This document shows positions 55,037 to 64,000 of a stretch of 64,000 nt of DNA, piece after piece. A program made the position numbers and the translations under genes. How positions within the stretch are numbered: the stretch's first letter is position 1; each line of letters opens with the position of its first letter. This DNA comes from Exophiala sp. HKRS030 (Eukaryota; Ascomycota; Eurotiomycetes; Chaetothyriales; Herpotrichiellaceae): assembly GCA_023897205.1 (NCBI GenBank), contig JAHWDD010000003.1, positions 2,483,665 to 2,547,664 of the forward strand. The letters run 5' to 3'. The notes beneath the pieces were generated by a model. It made no database searches and was not told the DNA's origin. It saw only the letters and a program-made list of their open reading frames with translations.

Positions 55037-57061
55037 TCAGACCTCGTCCCGCTTTCTTCGTTCGTCCGCCCTTGTCGAAGCTTGATGACGATCCTCGTGC
55101 CAGAAACCGTGATATCCCCGCTTTTGATGGCGGTCGCTATGCGATGTATGACCCTTCATATACTCGACCATCCGCTTAGCGAGATCTCTCTTCCTGAGAC
55201 CGTCATCAATTTCAACGTGAGGATTGGCCAATTCCCAAGCCTTGTAAGCGTCACATGTGCCCAGGATGTTGTCAGGGATCTTGATCTGGGCGAGCTCTGC
55301 AGGTCTTTCAAGCAGCATAATGCTCATTCCGGCCGACAAGTGCCATGCAATATGACAGTGGAAAGGCCAGAGCCCAGGATTATCCTGTGTATATTGAAGG
55401 ACAATGTAGTTTGTCGTGCCGGTCGTTTGATTGGCGCCTCCGTGCGCCATTTGAACATCACGGCGTTGAGGGTTGGCTGGATTCACCACTACACCATCCC
55501 AAAGTCCAGTACCTTCGGCTAGAACTTGAAAGTCATGACCGTGAATGTGGAGTGGGTGAGGCGCAGGAAGGGTATTGATAATGACAAGGCGGACAGTATG
55601 GTTGGTTCCGGTTAGATAAACGTTACGCTGGGGCGGCAGCCAGCGACCTGCAACAGCTTCGAATAAGTTGGGCACATCTAGATCTCCAAGATAGGTAATG
55701 TCGTTGAATCGCCAGTGAAATATGCCTTGCTCATCCGGACCGCCACCGATGGTGAGAGTTATGGTAGTATCGGGTTCTGCCGCAGGAATGGCATATTGTG
55801 GGACAGTTAGTGAAAGGGATCATTTTGGCAGGTTGGATTCGCGGGAGATTGCTTTCCCTGACTTGTTGGTGGGATAGATGGGTCAGTGCCTTTGTAGTAG
55901 ATGATACCTCGACCATCGGGGCCATTTGAATCTCCACACGGGCTGTTGAATGCACGAAGCCAGAAGGAACCACCTCCAGCGTTTGTGGTAAAGACAACGT
56001 CGGTTCTCTGTCCCACTCCCAGGGTGACAAAGTCAGTTTGATAGGGTTGGACAGGAACCATATCGTTGGCAATGACCGTGAAGGTATGACCATCAAGAGA
56101 AATGGTTTCGAAACTAGCGGCTCCAGTGTTGATAAAACGTGCGCGATATGTCTTACCCGGTTCAACTTCCCAAGAAGCATAGGGATTCACGGTACATAAT
56201 GCGCCTGTTGTAACATTTGCACATGGGTATTGTCCCTTGCCATTCACAAGATTCGAGTCGGAGAGTGGGCGGAAGGGAGGACCGACAGTCGGCTGCAATA
56301 CCAAGTCAACAATGTGCTCGTAGCTATCATGATACCAATCTGTGAAGAGAATTGGACCCAGGTCCTCATCGTATGGGACTTCATTAGGGCCATGAATAAT
56401 CATGGGACCGTGTGCCCCATCGGCATACTGGGCCGAGTAATGAGCATGATACCAGCTGGAGCCATGTTCATCGGCACGAAACCTATATGTGAGGTTCCCG
56501 CCGGGTACGATCGGGCATTGTGAGACGCTAGCAACACCATCCATATAAGGTGTTCCAGGTTGATTGAGCCCGTGCCAGTGTAACATGGTGAGGTCGTCTG
56601 GCCCGGTGATTCCATTATGTACATTGACCTCGATCCTGCATTGTTTATTAGGAAGAAGCCGGGGAGTTCGGACACAAGACTCACCAATCACCCCAATTGG
56701 CTTCGATGAGTGGGCCCGGAAATTGGCCATTTATGACGATTAGCGATTGTTGAACACCATCAGGCGCAAAGGTTGCACGAGAGACAGTGAAGTCGTAATA
56801 TCTAGTGACACCTGGGAGCCATTAAGATCCACGCACATTGCTTATCTATAAGAACCCTCACCAGTATCAGGATAGTCGGCGGGATGTGTGTTCGAGGCTT
56901 TTTTGTCACCCCATGGACAGTCGCCACCCTACAGCAAATCTTAGTATAAGAAAGCAGGCATTTCACAATGGATGACATACCCCGACCCATTTTCCAAGAC
57001 CGGCAGCAGCACTGTGAACAAAAACAGTGCCCAGTAGGGCAGAAACCAGAGCTGCCCTCAT
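55037..57061 (-). CDS. Multicopper oxidase 2 (laccase-like), secreted (one-base break at 55816-55818)
   Basis: Four exons (57061-56981, 56928-56862, 56811-56685, 56635-55037; introns 52, 50, 49 nt), about 624 residues after one repair. Signal peptide at residues 1-21. Copper blocks: LHWHGLNQ with Tyr-Met-Asp-Gly, WYHAHYSAQYADG, HPLHIHGHDF and WPFHCHIAWHLSAGM. The residue ten after the type 1 Cys is Met, unlike Leu in the first enzyme, which suggests a lower redox potential. The tail after the last copper block has many His, Arg and Lys residues. Between QNDP and the next strand the frame shifts; one added base in the G3 run at 55816-55818 (coding CCC) gives Leu-Ser-Leu-Thr-Val-Pro-Gln-Tyr and joins the halves. 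This is the shortest run involved, so a true mutation is slightly more possible here. Confidence 0.88.
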
Positions 57062-59192
57062 TTTGATTTGAGATATGTTGAGAAAGAGAAATATTGGTGA
57101 CAGGTGTAGACAAATGTGCGGTTTTGGTCACGTTCTCTTTATATCATTCACTCTTGACCATTTAGAATGTGTAGCTGACGGGTTGGCACACCTACAAAGT
57201 TTGCAACGCTGTTGCTCATCCGCGGATGATCAATAATAGTTAGGTAAGTAAGCAGAACTAAAAAAGGTACAGCGAACAGACGGCCTCTGGCTTGCAAGCA
57301 GGGCCAAGTTGAAGGTTGAGAGAGGCTGGCGCAGGTAGTTGAGATCCTATGAGTGGCGGATGAGGGCACTCTTACCGACAATGTCCTTGCCGTCAATGTA
57401 TTTTAGGTGGCAGATCTGAGGCCCTAACCAATCAGCAGTCTCGCATGTCAAGGCCCAGCAGTTATTTGTGCTGGCTTGTTTGGGGGATGAGGTAGAGTAT
57501 TTTGGAAGAGTCAGGCTCTGCTGACGGGAGACCATGGACTGGGCGAATGCATCGGCGAGTGCATCGGCGTTACGCTGCCGGACCTGGAGACTGGGAGATG
57601 TAGATAAGCGACCAGACAGAGCGGGCCATGGAGCACAGGTAAGCGGGATGCCTAGAGACTAGAAGCTGGACGTCAAGCGGTAAAGAATTGTACAGAGGAT
57701 GATTTGAGAGGCGAGGTCGTGTGAGTAGGCCGAGAGAGCAAAATGGACCCAGAACGCACCGGACACTTACCGCCTGCAGTATTTCTAGCAGTCTGCAGAG
57801 ATATTCGGACTGGAAAGCCAATCTGGAGGTCCGAGCAGCAAAGATACATTGCGGCTGAAGACGACGCAAAGCGGCTGTTGGTTTGCGCTGGTTTTAGCGG
57901 CAAGGCGACTCAGCTCGTCGACTAAACCCTGCTGGTGACCAGCAGATGCAGGAGACAGGAGCTACGTGCGAAAACTCAAGAAAGCCACGCAGCCACCATG
58001 TTGTCGATTAGAGAGTAAGAACATATTCTGGGGATGTCAGAGAGGCTGACCAGAGAGGATGAGGGGGATGAGATGGAGCGACGAATTTGGAAAACGTTTG
58101 GTCAAGGATTGATTGCTCTGACGGCTCGGGAATAGAAGGGAAAGAGCGACCGTGGGTACAAAAATAATCCCAGTTAAGTCCTTAGCGTGACTGCCAGGTG
58201 ACTGCCACCTGGTAATAGCCACTTGGTAGGCTTTTAGTATATACTCCGTACTCCGCCCCTACATCGGACCACTTGACTCGTTAGTTAATCGTCTCCAATA
58301 CTTGGTTTGACCAGCAGAAATGATCAGAGGAGGGCTCTCAGCCTCATCCTCCTAAGCTTTAGCTGGAGTCGGTCTCTAACTGCAGGGAGGATGTACGGTA
58401 TAACGTGGGGTGAGGCCCGAGGGGCTGTCACAACAAACCAACACAGAGACCCTTAGTTAGGCTTCAGCCGTACCTGCCCCTTCCTCCAGTGGCACTGTTG
58501 GTCGTTGCAGCAAAACTCGCACAATTGGACCCTTCGCACCTTCGCACCTTCCATTTTTCCAATCAGCACAGCTTCATTCTGCTGGTCTGGTACATGTATG
58601 ATTGTTTAGTTCCATCATGACACAGGTCACTTCGTAACACTTGGTAGGTGCCCACCTAGATACATGCCAGATACAGACCTTCCTTCAGCTCCCGGTACTC
58701 AACATATTGCTTGGGTGTATACAATCAAGTACTACAAGAGGAAAGCAAATACAATACCGGCGTTACGGCGATATGTATTACTGCGGCCCAAGAACCAGGT
58801 CAGACTGACCTAGGTAGCTAGCTGACCCGCCTCCTAAGAATAGGATATTGCTTTTCGCACTTTTCACGATATTGCCTTGGTGCATGGTTTTCTGCTTAGA
58901 TTCGACAAAGATCACGGATGCATTACCGGACATTGTGATTCGCCCTCGATGGAGGACGCAGGACAGAGAACGGGGCGAGCTGCCCGCCGTGTCTTTGTCG
59001 AACCAAGAACCATGCTTCCAAACAACCAAGCACATGGCACACCAGAAAGCATAGGGTGTTAACAGGATACCAGTTGTGCGGCTCTAAGATGCCGTTCTGG
59101 GACTCCAACCAATCCGTTCCGACTGTTACCGCTCCATCAAGCGTGGTGGCGGAACTCGTCACTGTTGATACATCTGACTCCAACACACATGA
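57062..59192. other. Intergenic, 2.1 kb, no supported gene
   Basis: Promoter side of multicopper oxidase 2 and 3' flank of HEM13. It contains a TACTCCGTA motif at 58242-58250 beside CCACCTGG/GGTAG words. Short open frames (57570-57925, 58778-59186) carry no motif. Confidence 0.5.
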
Positions 59193-60554
59193 TTAGACCC
59201 AATCTCTAGGATTCCTGAGAACCTCCATAAGCTCCCTCTCCTTCTCATATTGGTCATCCGCCTCTATTTTTTCTGGCGCTCCCGTGCCACAAACAGGATG
59301 CATATACTCCCAGCGTGCAGTCAGAGGAAGGCTCATCAGGATGCTCTCTACACGCGCGGCAGGTGTCCGGAGACCGAAGCTTGTACCTCGATCATTGATG
59401 AGATTGAATTCCACGTACCGTCCACGACGGATTTGCTGCCATTCTTTCTGGTGCGGCAGAAATGGCATATCCTTCCGAGCTTTGATAATGGGCAGATAAG
59501 CCGGTAGGAAAGATTCTAGTCCGCTGGCGGCAAACTGGAAGAGGTCCTCCTGAGCATTCTTGGCATTCGGTTGGGTGGTCGCGTCCAGGTCATCGAAGAA
59601 GATGCCTCCAATTCCCCGCGACTCATTTCGATGAGGGATGCGGAAATATTTATCGCACCAGTCCTTGAACCGAGGGTAATAATCTTTGTCGTGCTTGTCG
59701 CAGGCAGCTTTGAGGGTCTTGTGGAAATGCTTGGCATCTTCTTCGAACAAGTAGGAGGGTGTCAGGTCTGTGCCGCCTCCAAACCACCAGTTCTGCGGCG
59801 CTGTACCCGTGGCATTGACAGGATCTCGAGGATCCGAGGTTTCAAAATAACGATAGTTGAGGTGGACAGTTGGTGCCATGGGATTGTGAGGGTGAAGGAC
59901 CAAGGAGATGCCAGCTGCGAAAAAGTTGAGTTTCTCAACATCCGCCGCAACGAAGGATTTATGATCGGCTCTCATTTTCTCGATTGCTGAACGCGGCAGC
60001 TCTCCATAGACCACGCTAACATTGACACCAGCCTTTTCGAACACATTGCCATCTTGCAAGACACATGAGATGCCACCACCTCCTGCGGGCCTGTCCCATT
60101 GGTCGCGCTTAAACTTCTTTCCGTCAATGTTCTCGAGAGCAAACACGATTCTGTTCTGGTGTTCCAGAATCAGTGCTTCCATCCTCAGACGCATTGGGGA
60201 TTTCCGGGTTATGCTTGTCTTCCTCTTGGTCACTTCGTCCACCTCGGCCAGCGAAGTTGGCTGGATAGGAGGAGAGTCATTCGCCACGGGCGAACCAGTA
60301 GCCATGTTATATGCGAGCGTGCCAACGAACAATATGCCAAATGCTATGCGTAGATAGGGCCTTCGCATACGCACCCTTTGTCGAGGAAGAGGATCTTGAG
60401 GGACCGAACGAGTAGTTGTAGTCGAGAAGTAAGCATGAGGATAAAGGGATTGGAGATTCGGGTGAAAAGCGCGGATTTGAGGATAAAGACATGTTGTGCC
60501 TAAGGAGACTTGTATCGTTCGTGACGAGCCCCTCAAGGATCTGCTGAGCGACAT
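59193..60554 (-). CDS. hem13: Coproporphyrinogen III oxidase, aerobic (heme biosynthesis)
   Basis: Single exon, 453 residues from the ATG at 60554. Oxidatively decarboxylates coproporphyrinogen III to protoporphyrinogen IX using oxygen. Signatures: [47 protein letters not shown] and [20 protein letters not shown], all intact. The first 110 residues form a basic Ser/Thr/Arg-rich leader followed by a short hydrophobic helix ([17 protein letters not shown]), which suggests targeting to the mitochondrial intermembrane space, as in animals; yeast Hem13 lacks such a leader. A reading extended to 60572 would need a TTG start, so I reject it. Confidence 0.96.
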   Translation of the reverse strand: MSLSRSLRGSSRTIQVSLGTTCLYPQIRAFHPNLQSLYPHAYFSTTTTRSVPQDPLPRQRVRMRRPYLRIAFGILFVGTLAYNMATGSPVANDSPPIQPTSLAEVDEVTKRKTSITRKSPMRLRMEALILEHQNRIVFALENIDGKKFKRDQWDRPAGGGGISCVLQDGNVFEKAGVNVSVVYGELPRSAIEKMRADHKSFVAADVEKLNFFAAGISLVLHPHNPMAPTVHLNYRYFETSDPRDPVNATGTAPQNWWFGGGTDLTPSYLFEEDAKHFHKTLKAACDKHDKDYYPRFKDWCDKYFRIPHRNESRGIGGIFFDDLDATTQPNAKNAQEDLFQFAASGLESFLPAYLPIIKARKDMPFLPHQKEWQQIRRGRYVEFNLINDRGTSFGLRTPAARVESILMSLPLTARWEYMHPVCGTGAPEKIEADDQYEKERELMEVLRNPRDWV

Positions 60555-62121
60555 TTTTGGAACCGGACCCAACTCCGTGGCTGGTCAATATAAAAGCTCG
60601 AGTCTAAGTTGGAAGGACGATTCACATCACCCGGAACAAAAGGAAAAGTCTCGTGATACTATTCATGACTTGAGATCCGCAATAGGGTAGTCGGGGCAAA
60701 GAAAAGCAATGGCAACAGGCAAAAAGATAGTTTGGCAGCTCGCATCAGCAAAGGTGGTGATGCTGCAGGAACAGAAACGGGAAAAAATGCAGCTGCATGT
60801 CGCAGCCATGCCCGTCATCATCTCCACCCACACGTGATATAATCGCACCTCACACCACAGGCCCAATGTGGGTGGCACGTAGTGGCACTGGGTGACTGAT
60901 CTATTCCGTACAGTATATTTCCTCGGGGATAGCTGTTGGGCTGGCACGAGCCGGATATAATATTTGGAGATTTTGTTTTCAAGGGCTTCACATAGTAGTC
61001 ACCTGGCAATTTGTCATGGAATTGATTTCCCTCGCACCCCTCTATATGTCTGATGGCTGAATGTGTGCTAGTGCACAGTATGTGTAGTACTTCAGGGGTA
61101 CGTAAATACGTGCTCAGTGATGCAATGATGAGCACTGACGAGATCAATAGTCACGTGCCAAAGATGAAAGGATAACGTGACTCATACCGAGGTTCCGCGA
61201 TTTATCCGTGCTTTGTTTGTCTGTTTGTACCTGACGCCTAAGGCTACCGTGGGCTACCTGACTGGTCTGTGCACGTGGTGGGTGTCAGAGACCAGTGATG
61301 GGATCCCGTGACCCTAGCGTAGGTGAGTCACTTGGTGTAATAATGACAATTGTGGCCATTTGCGCCCACAATGCGGGGGTATCAGGTGCAACGCAGCTCC
61401 TGGCGGCCTCTATTGTGCTGCCTGGAAGCCCCCCTCCGTCCCTCAGGCTTGGGTGACTGACTCACCGAATAGTCTCAGGTGCCAGGGAGAAGTGCGGCTC
61501 CCGTGCGTGTTGTGGTGCTGCTTCGAAATCTCCAGGTCACGTGGCATTAGCGCTCGCAGTTGCATTACTAAGGCACTATCATTATTTGCCTTTGCTGCGC
61601 CCTCCTGAGCCCCCAGGCCACAGTCCTGGGCTTCCCTGGCACCTACTTAACTATTGTGCCTCTGTGCCTAGGTAGCCAGCTAGCTAACTGGTAGCTTGCG
61701 TCTGTCACCACCCAAGTCACAAACTCACGACTTACTTCAGTGCCCACCATCGCCTCGCCGCCTAATCACGCTGCCTAATCACGACTTGTCACTCACACAA
61801 CTAACTACCTAGTTAACCGTCTAACTGCCTAACTCGTTGACTACCACTACTTACTAGTCACTTACTAGTGGTCAGGCAGGCTAGCAGGTTACACGTCCTC
61901 CATCTCCATCTTCCATCCTCACATCCTCACCGACCAGCCATCCATCCCCACCATCACCTACCGTTCATCATCTCTCTAAACACAACATTCTCAAGAACCC
62001 CCATCATCAAGAATCCTCGCATTCATCAATCCATCTTCCCTTCTCCATCCATCTGAACAATCGTTGATCCTCAATCACCACCCTCCAAGCAACCCTTCCA
62101 CCCCACCCTCCATCCATCAAC
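60555..62121. other. Divergent promoter region HEM13/ATG8, 1.57 kb
   Basis: Between two start codons. The ATG8 side carries a stretch rich in CTAACT/CCTAG/ACTAGT words (61640-61870) and a pyrimidine-rich leader with many CATCC/CACC words (61890-62120), probably the 5' UTR. No gene supported. Confidence 0.5.
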
Positions 62122-62615
62122 ATGCGTTCCAAGTTCAAGGACGAACATCCCTTCGAGAAGCGCAAGGCAGAAGCCGAACGCATTCGTCAAAAGTACGCCG
62201 ACCGCATTCCCGTAAGTCTCATCCAAGCAACCTCGTCCTTGTCCCTTCCCCTCTTCTCACTCTTCCGTCTATCTGTACTGACCATACTTCAGGTCATCTG
62301 CGAAAAGGTCGAGAAATCCGACATCGCTACCATCGACAAGAAGAAATACCTCGTCCCGGCTGACCTTACCGTTGGCCAATTCGTTTATGTTATTCGCAAG
62401 CGGATAAAGCTCAGCCCTGAAAAGGCCATCTTCATTTTCGTCGATGAGGTCCTGCCTCCCGCTGCCGCCCTTATGAGCAGCATCTATGAAGAGCACAAAG
62501 ACGAGGACGGTTTCTTGTACATTACGTATGTTCATATTTCACCCCACTTCCCTCCCTCTGCGTATATTAACAATTGTGCAGGTACTCCGGAGAGAACACC
62601 TTTGGCCAAGTCTGA
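62122..62615 (+). CDS. atg8: ATG8, autophagy ubiquitin-like protein
   Basis: Three exons (62122-62211, 62293-62525, 62582-62615; introns 81 and 56 nt), 118 residues, exactly the family size. The protein starts with [20 protein letters not shown] and ends in Ser-Gly-Glu-Asn-Thr-Phe-Gly-Gln-Val. Cleavage by Atg4 after Gly116 exposes the Gly that is joined to phosphatidylethanolamine on autophagosome membranes. The ubiquitin-like core with [23 protein letters not shown] (in parts), [10 protein letters not shown] and the hydrophobic pockets are present. Intron positions split Pro30/Val31 and the Thr codon before Tyr-Ser-Gly. Gene is intact. Confidence 0.98.
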
Positions 62616-63855
62616 ACCATAGGACGACGAACATGAGACCGTGCGAGGCACACCCATGTCAACGTTGTCATGTACTTCCCTAACGATTGCGATGGAATCT
62701 TTTTCGGTATTGGTGTTTTGAAACCACAAGCTCTTCTCCTTGCCATGACTTGAAGCAATACATGCACATGGGTCATGAAGCAGAATGCAGGAACATCACG
62801 ACAGTAGGCGCAGAGAAAGAGAGACAACTTGGAGGAGGTTTTCAGGTGCTGGTACCGTTGTATTACAGCTTGATCATCAAACAAATGATATATCCTTTCC
62901 TCCTCGCTTTTCAGATTCTGTTGCTGGGCCACCAAAGAGCTGGACTCTGTATTGACAAAGTACCCGAAATATCATGCACAGTATATGGTGCTTTGTGGTC
63001 GTCAAGGCGGTTTCGCAGAGTACTAGGCTGGAGGCACCAGCCATCCATTGTTTCCTAGTTTGTGTGAGCTTTAGCAAAGTCGTACGGCAATACAGCGTGT
63101 AGTCATCCTGGTTATTCAAGATCGACTAGTCCATCATCTGTCGTCCTAACCACTCTTGTTTGGTTCTTCCGCTTTGGCCCGTCGAAGCCAACTCTGCAAC
63201 AGGATCAAGTACTAGTCAGTGAACAAATGCATGACTTGCAATCTTCCAATAATGAAAGACCGCCCTCGAAATAGCACGCCCAGTGTCGTTCGTCTTTGTT
63301 GATACATAAGCCAACTGAGCGGCTTCGAACCCGATAATTTAGAAACGGCAGATCCCTAGTAGCCAAACACGATATGCGAACGATCAAGCTTGGATATTTG
63401 ATGATTGAACATTCAGTACTTACGAAGTTACGAGATCCATGGCGAGGAACCAATGATCGATATGGCTTTCTACCTCAATACAGTTCCCGTGGCCTCTAGC
63501 GCCGGACGCAACCTCTGATATGCCGTCATAACATCATGGTGGACAGCATCTTAACGACCCAACCTTGACCAAAGTCAAGGCCACGATTATATGATGCCCA
63601 GAGCTGATGTCTCAGTCTCATAGCCATAACACTCACTCCCTCGTTCTGGTCAACAGAGTGCTCACTTTGACAGACTAGGCCACGGAGGCGGGAACATCTT
63701 GAACAAGCCATGAAAAAGGACACTTATGCAACAATCCTTGGACATTATGCAACAACTTCGCTCGATAAGGTTCCCCGGTAGGAGAACGGCCGTGGGATCG
63801 TGTCCTAGCAAAGCCTTGGTATCTTCCAAAACCTCCGGCCCATGAATCATTCATT
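62616..63855. other. Intergenic, 1.24 kb
   Basis: 3' flank of ATG8. Open frames on both strands are short or overlapping and without motifs. A B-box-like word (GGTTCGAAGCC, minus, near 63323-63333) is not accompanied by a tRNA fold. Confidence 0.5.
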
Positions 63856-64000
63856 ATGCGCCAACGAACTCCTCTTTGCCAAGCACAATCATCAAGAAAC
63901 CTACTCCTCCTGGGTGTCTGTGGTGCCTCAGCAGTCACAGTCACTCAGGTCAACGTTCAAGTCATGATTGAAAAAGTGGAAATCCAAGATGGCATGATTG
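63856..64000 (+). CDS. Possible 5' end of a gene cut by the window edge
   Basis: An ATG at 63856 opens 48 codons that run off the end of the window. Residues 17-30 (NLLLLGVCGASAVT) resemble the hydrophobic core of a signal peptide, followed by a Val/Gln/Thr-rich segment. Too little is visible to name the product, and chance is possible. Confidence 0.25.
   Translation, partial: MRQRTPLCQAQSSRNLLLLGVCGASAVTVTQVNVQVMIEKVEIQDGMI

Noticed and set aside
8877..55818. Programmed frameshifting as the cause of the seven breaks
   Set aside because: The sites lack a shared slippery heptamer, occur in unrelated housekeeping genes and always miss one base of a G/C run; sequencing error is far simpler.
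63280..63370. tRNA-like A-box and B-box words on the minus strand
   Set aside because: The B-box-like word comes before the A-box-like word, so they cannot form one tRNA; no acceptor stem was found.

Overview
The window reads as nuclear DNA of a filamentous ascomycete (Pezizomycotina). Genes are split by short introns, mostly 47-128 nt, with GTAAGT/GTATGT/GTGAGT-type donors and CAG/TAG acceptors. Both strands are used and there are no operons. The content is typical of such fungi: Zn2Cys6 and bZIP-DUF3425 regulators, DHA2 and NCS1 transporters, and two ascomycete multicopper oxidases. Eurotiomycetes, perhaps Chaetothyriales, is my guess from protein flavour and from a recurring intergenic TACTCCGTA motif; it is not proven.

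Layout. 1-16 kb: end of an unrecognised gene, VPS39 (HOPS), a BLOC1S1-like subunit, methylthioribulose-1-phosphate dehydratase, calnexin, methylmalonate-semialdehyde dehydrogenase and a small conserved fungal protein. 15-23 kb: an alpha/beta hydrolase, a bZIP factor, a secreted cupredoxin-like membrane protein and an OTT_1508-type deaminase-fold protein. 23-25.7 kb: gene-poor, with a broken transcription-factor remnant. 25.7-39.5 kb: DHA2 transporter, LEO1, MOB2, multicopper oxidase 1, a PTEN homologue, a second alpha/beta hydrolase and a small bZIP protein. 42-50 kb: the most interesting block. 50-64 kb: an Arg/Asp-rich protein, an arrestin-like protein, multicopper oxidase 2, coproporphyrinogen oxidase (HEM13), ATG8, and possibly the start of a last gene.

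The 42-50 kb block holds a TamA/Dal81-like Zn2Cys6 regulator, a two-domain enzyme joining an isochorismatase-fold cysteine hydrolase to an allophanate-hydrolase-type amidase, and a divergent NCS1 nucleobase/allantoin-type permease. The 0.9 kb between enzyme and permease carries many GATA-factor sites and three copies of a CGG/CCG-rich 10-mer, two of them forming a hairpin. I infer a small nitrogen-scavenging cluster: import of a ureide such as biuret, release of ammonia by the first domain, allophanate cleavage by the second. The substrate is inference.

A second window-wide signal concerns data quality. Six conserved genes carry seven apparent one-base deletions. Each is cured by adding one base to a G or C run of 3-5 bases. 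This pattern fits systematic homopolymer undercalling in the assembly much better than six independent pseudogenes. In the entries below these genes are described as single genes and the break position is given.
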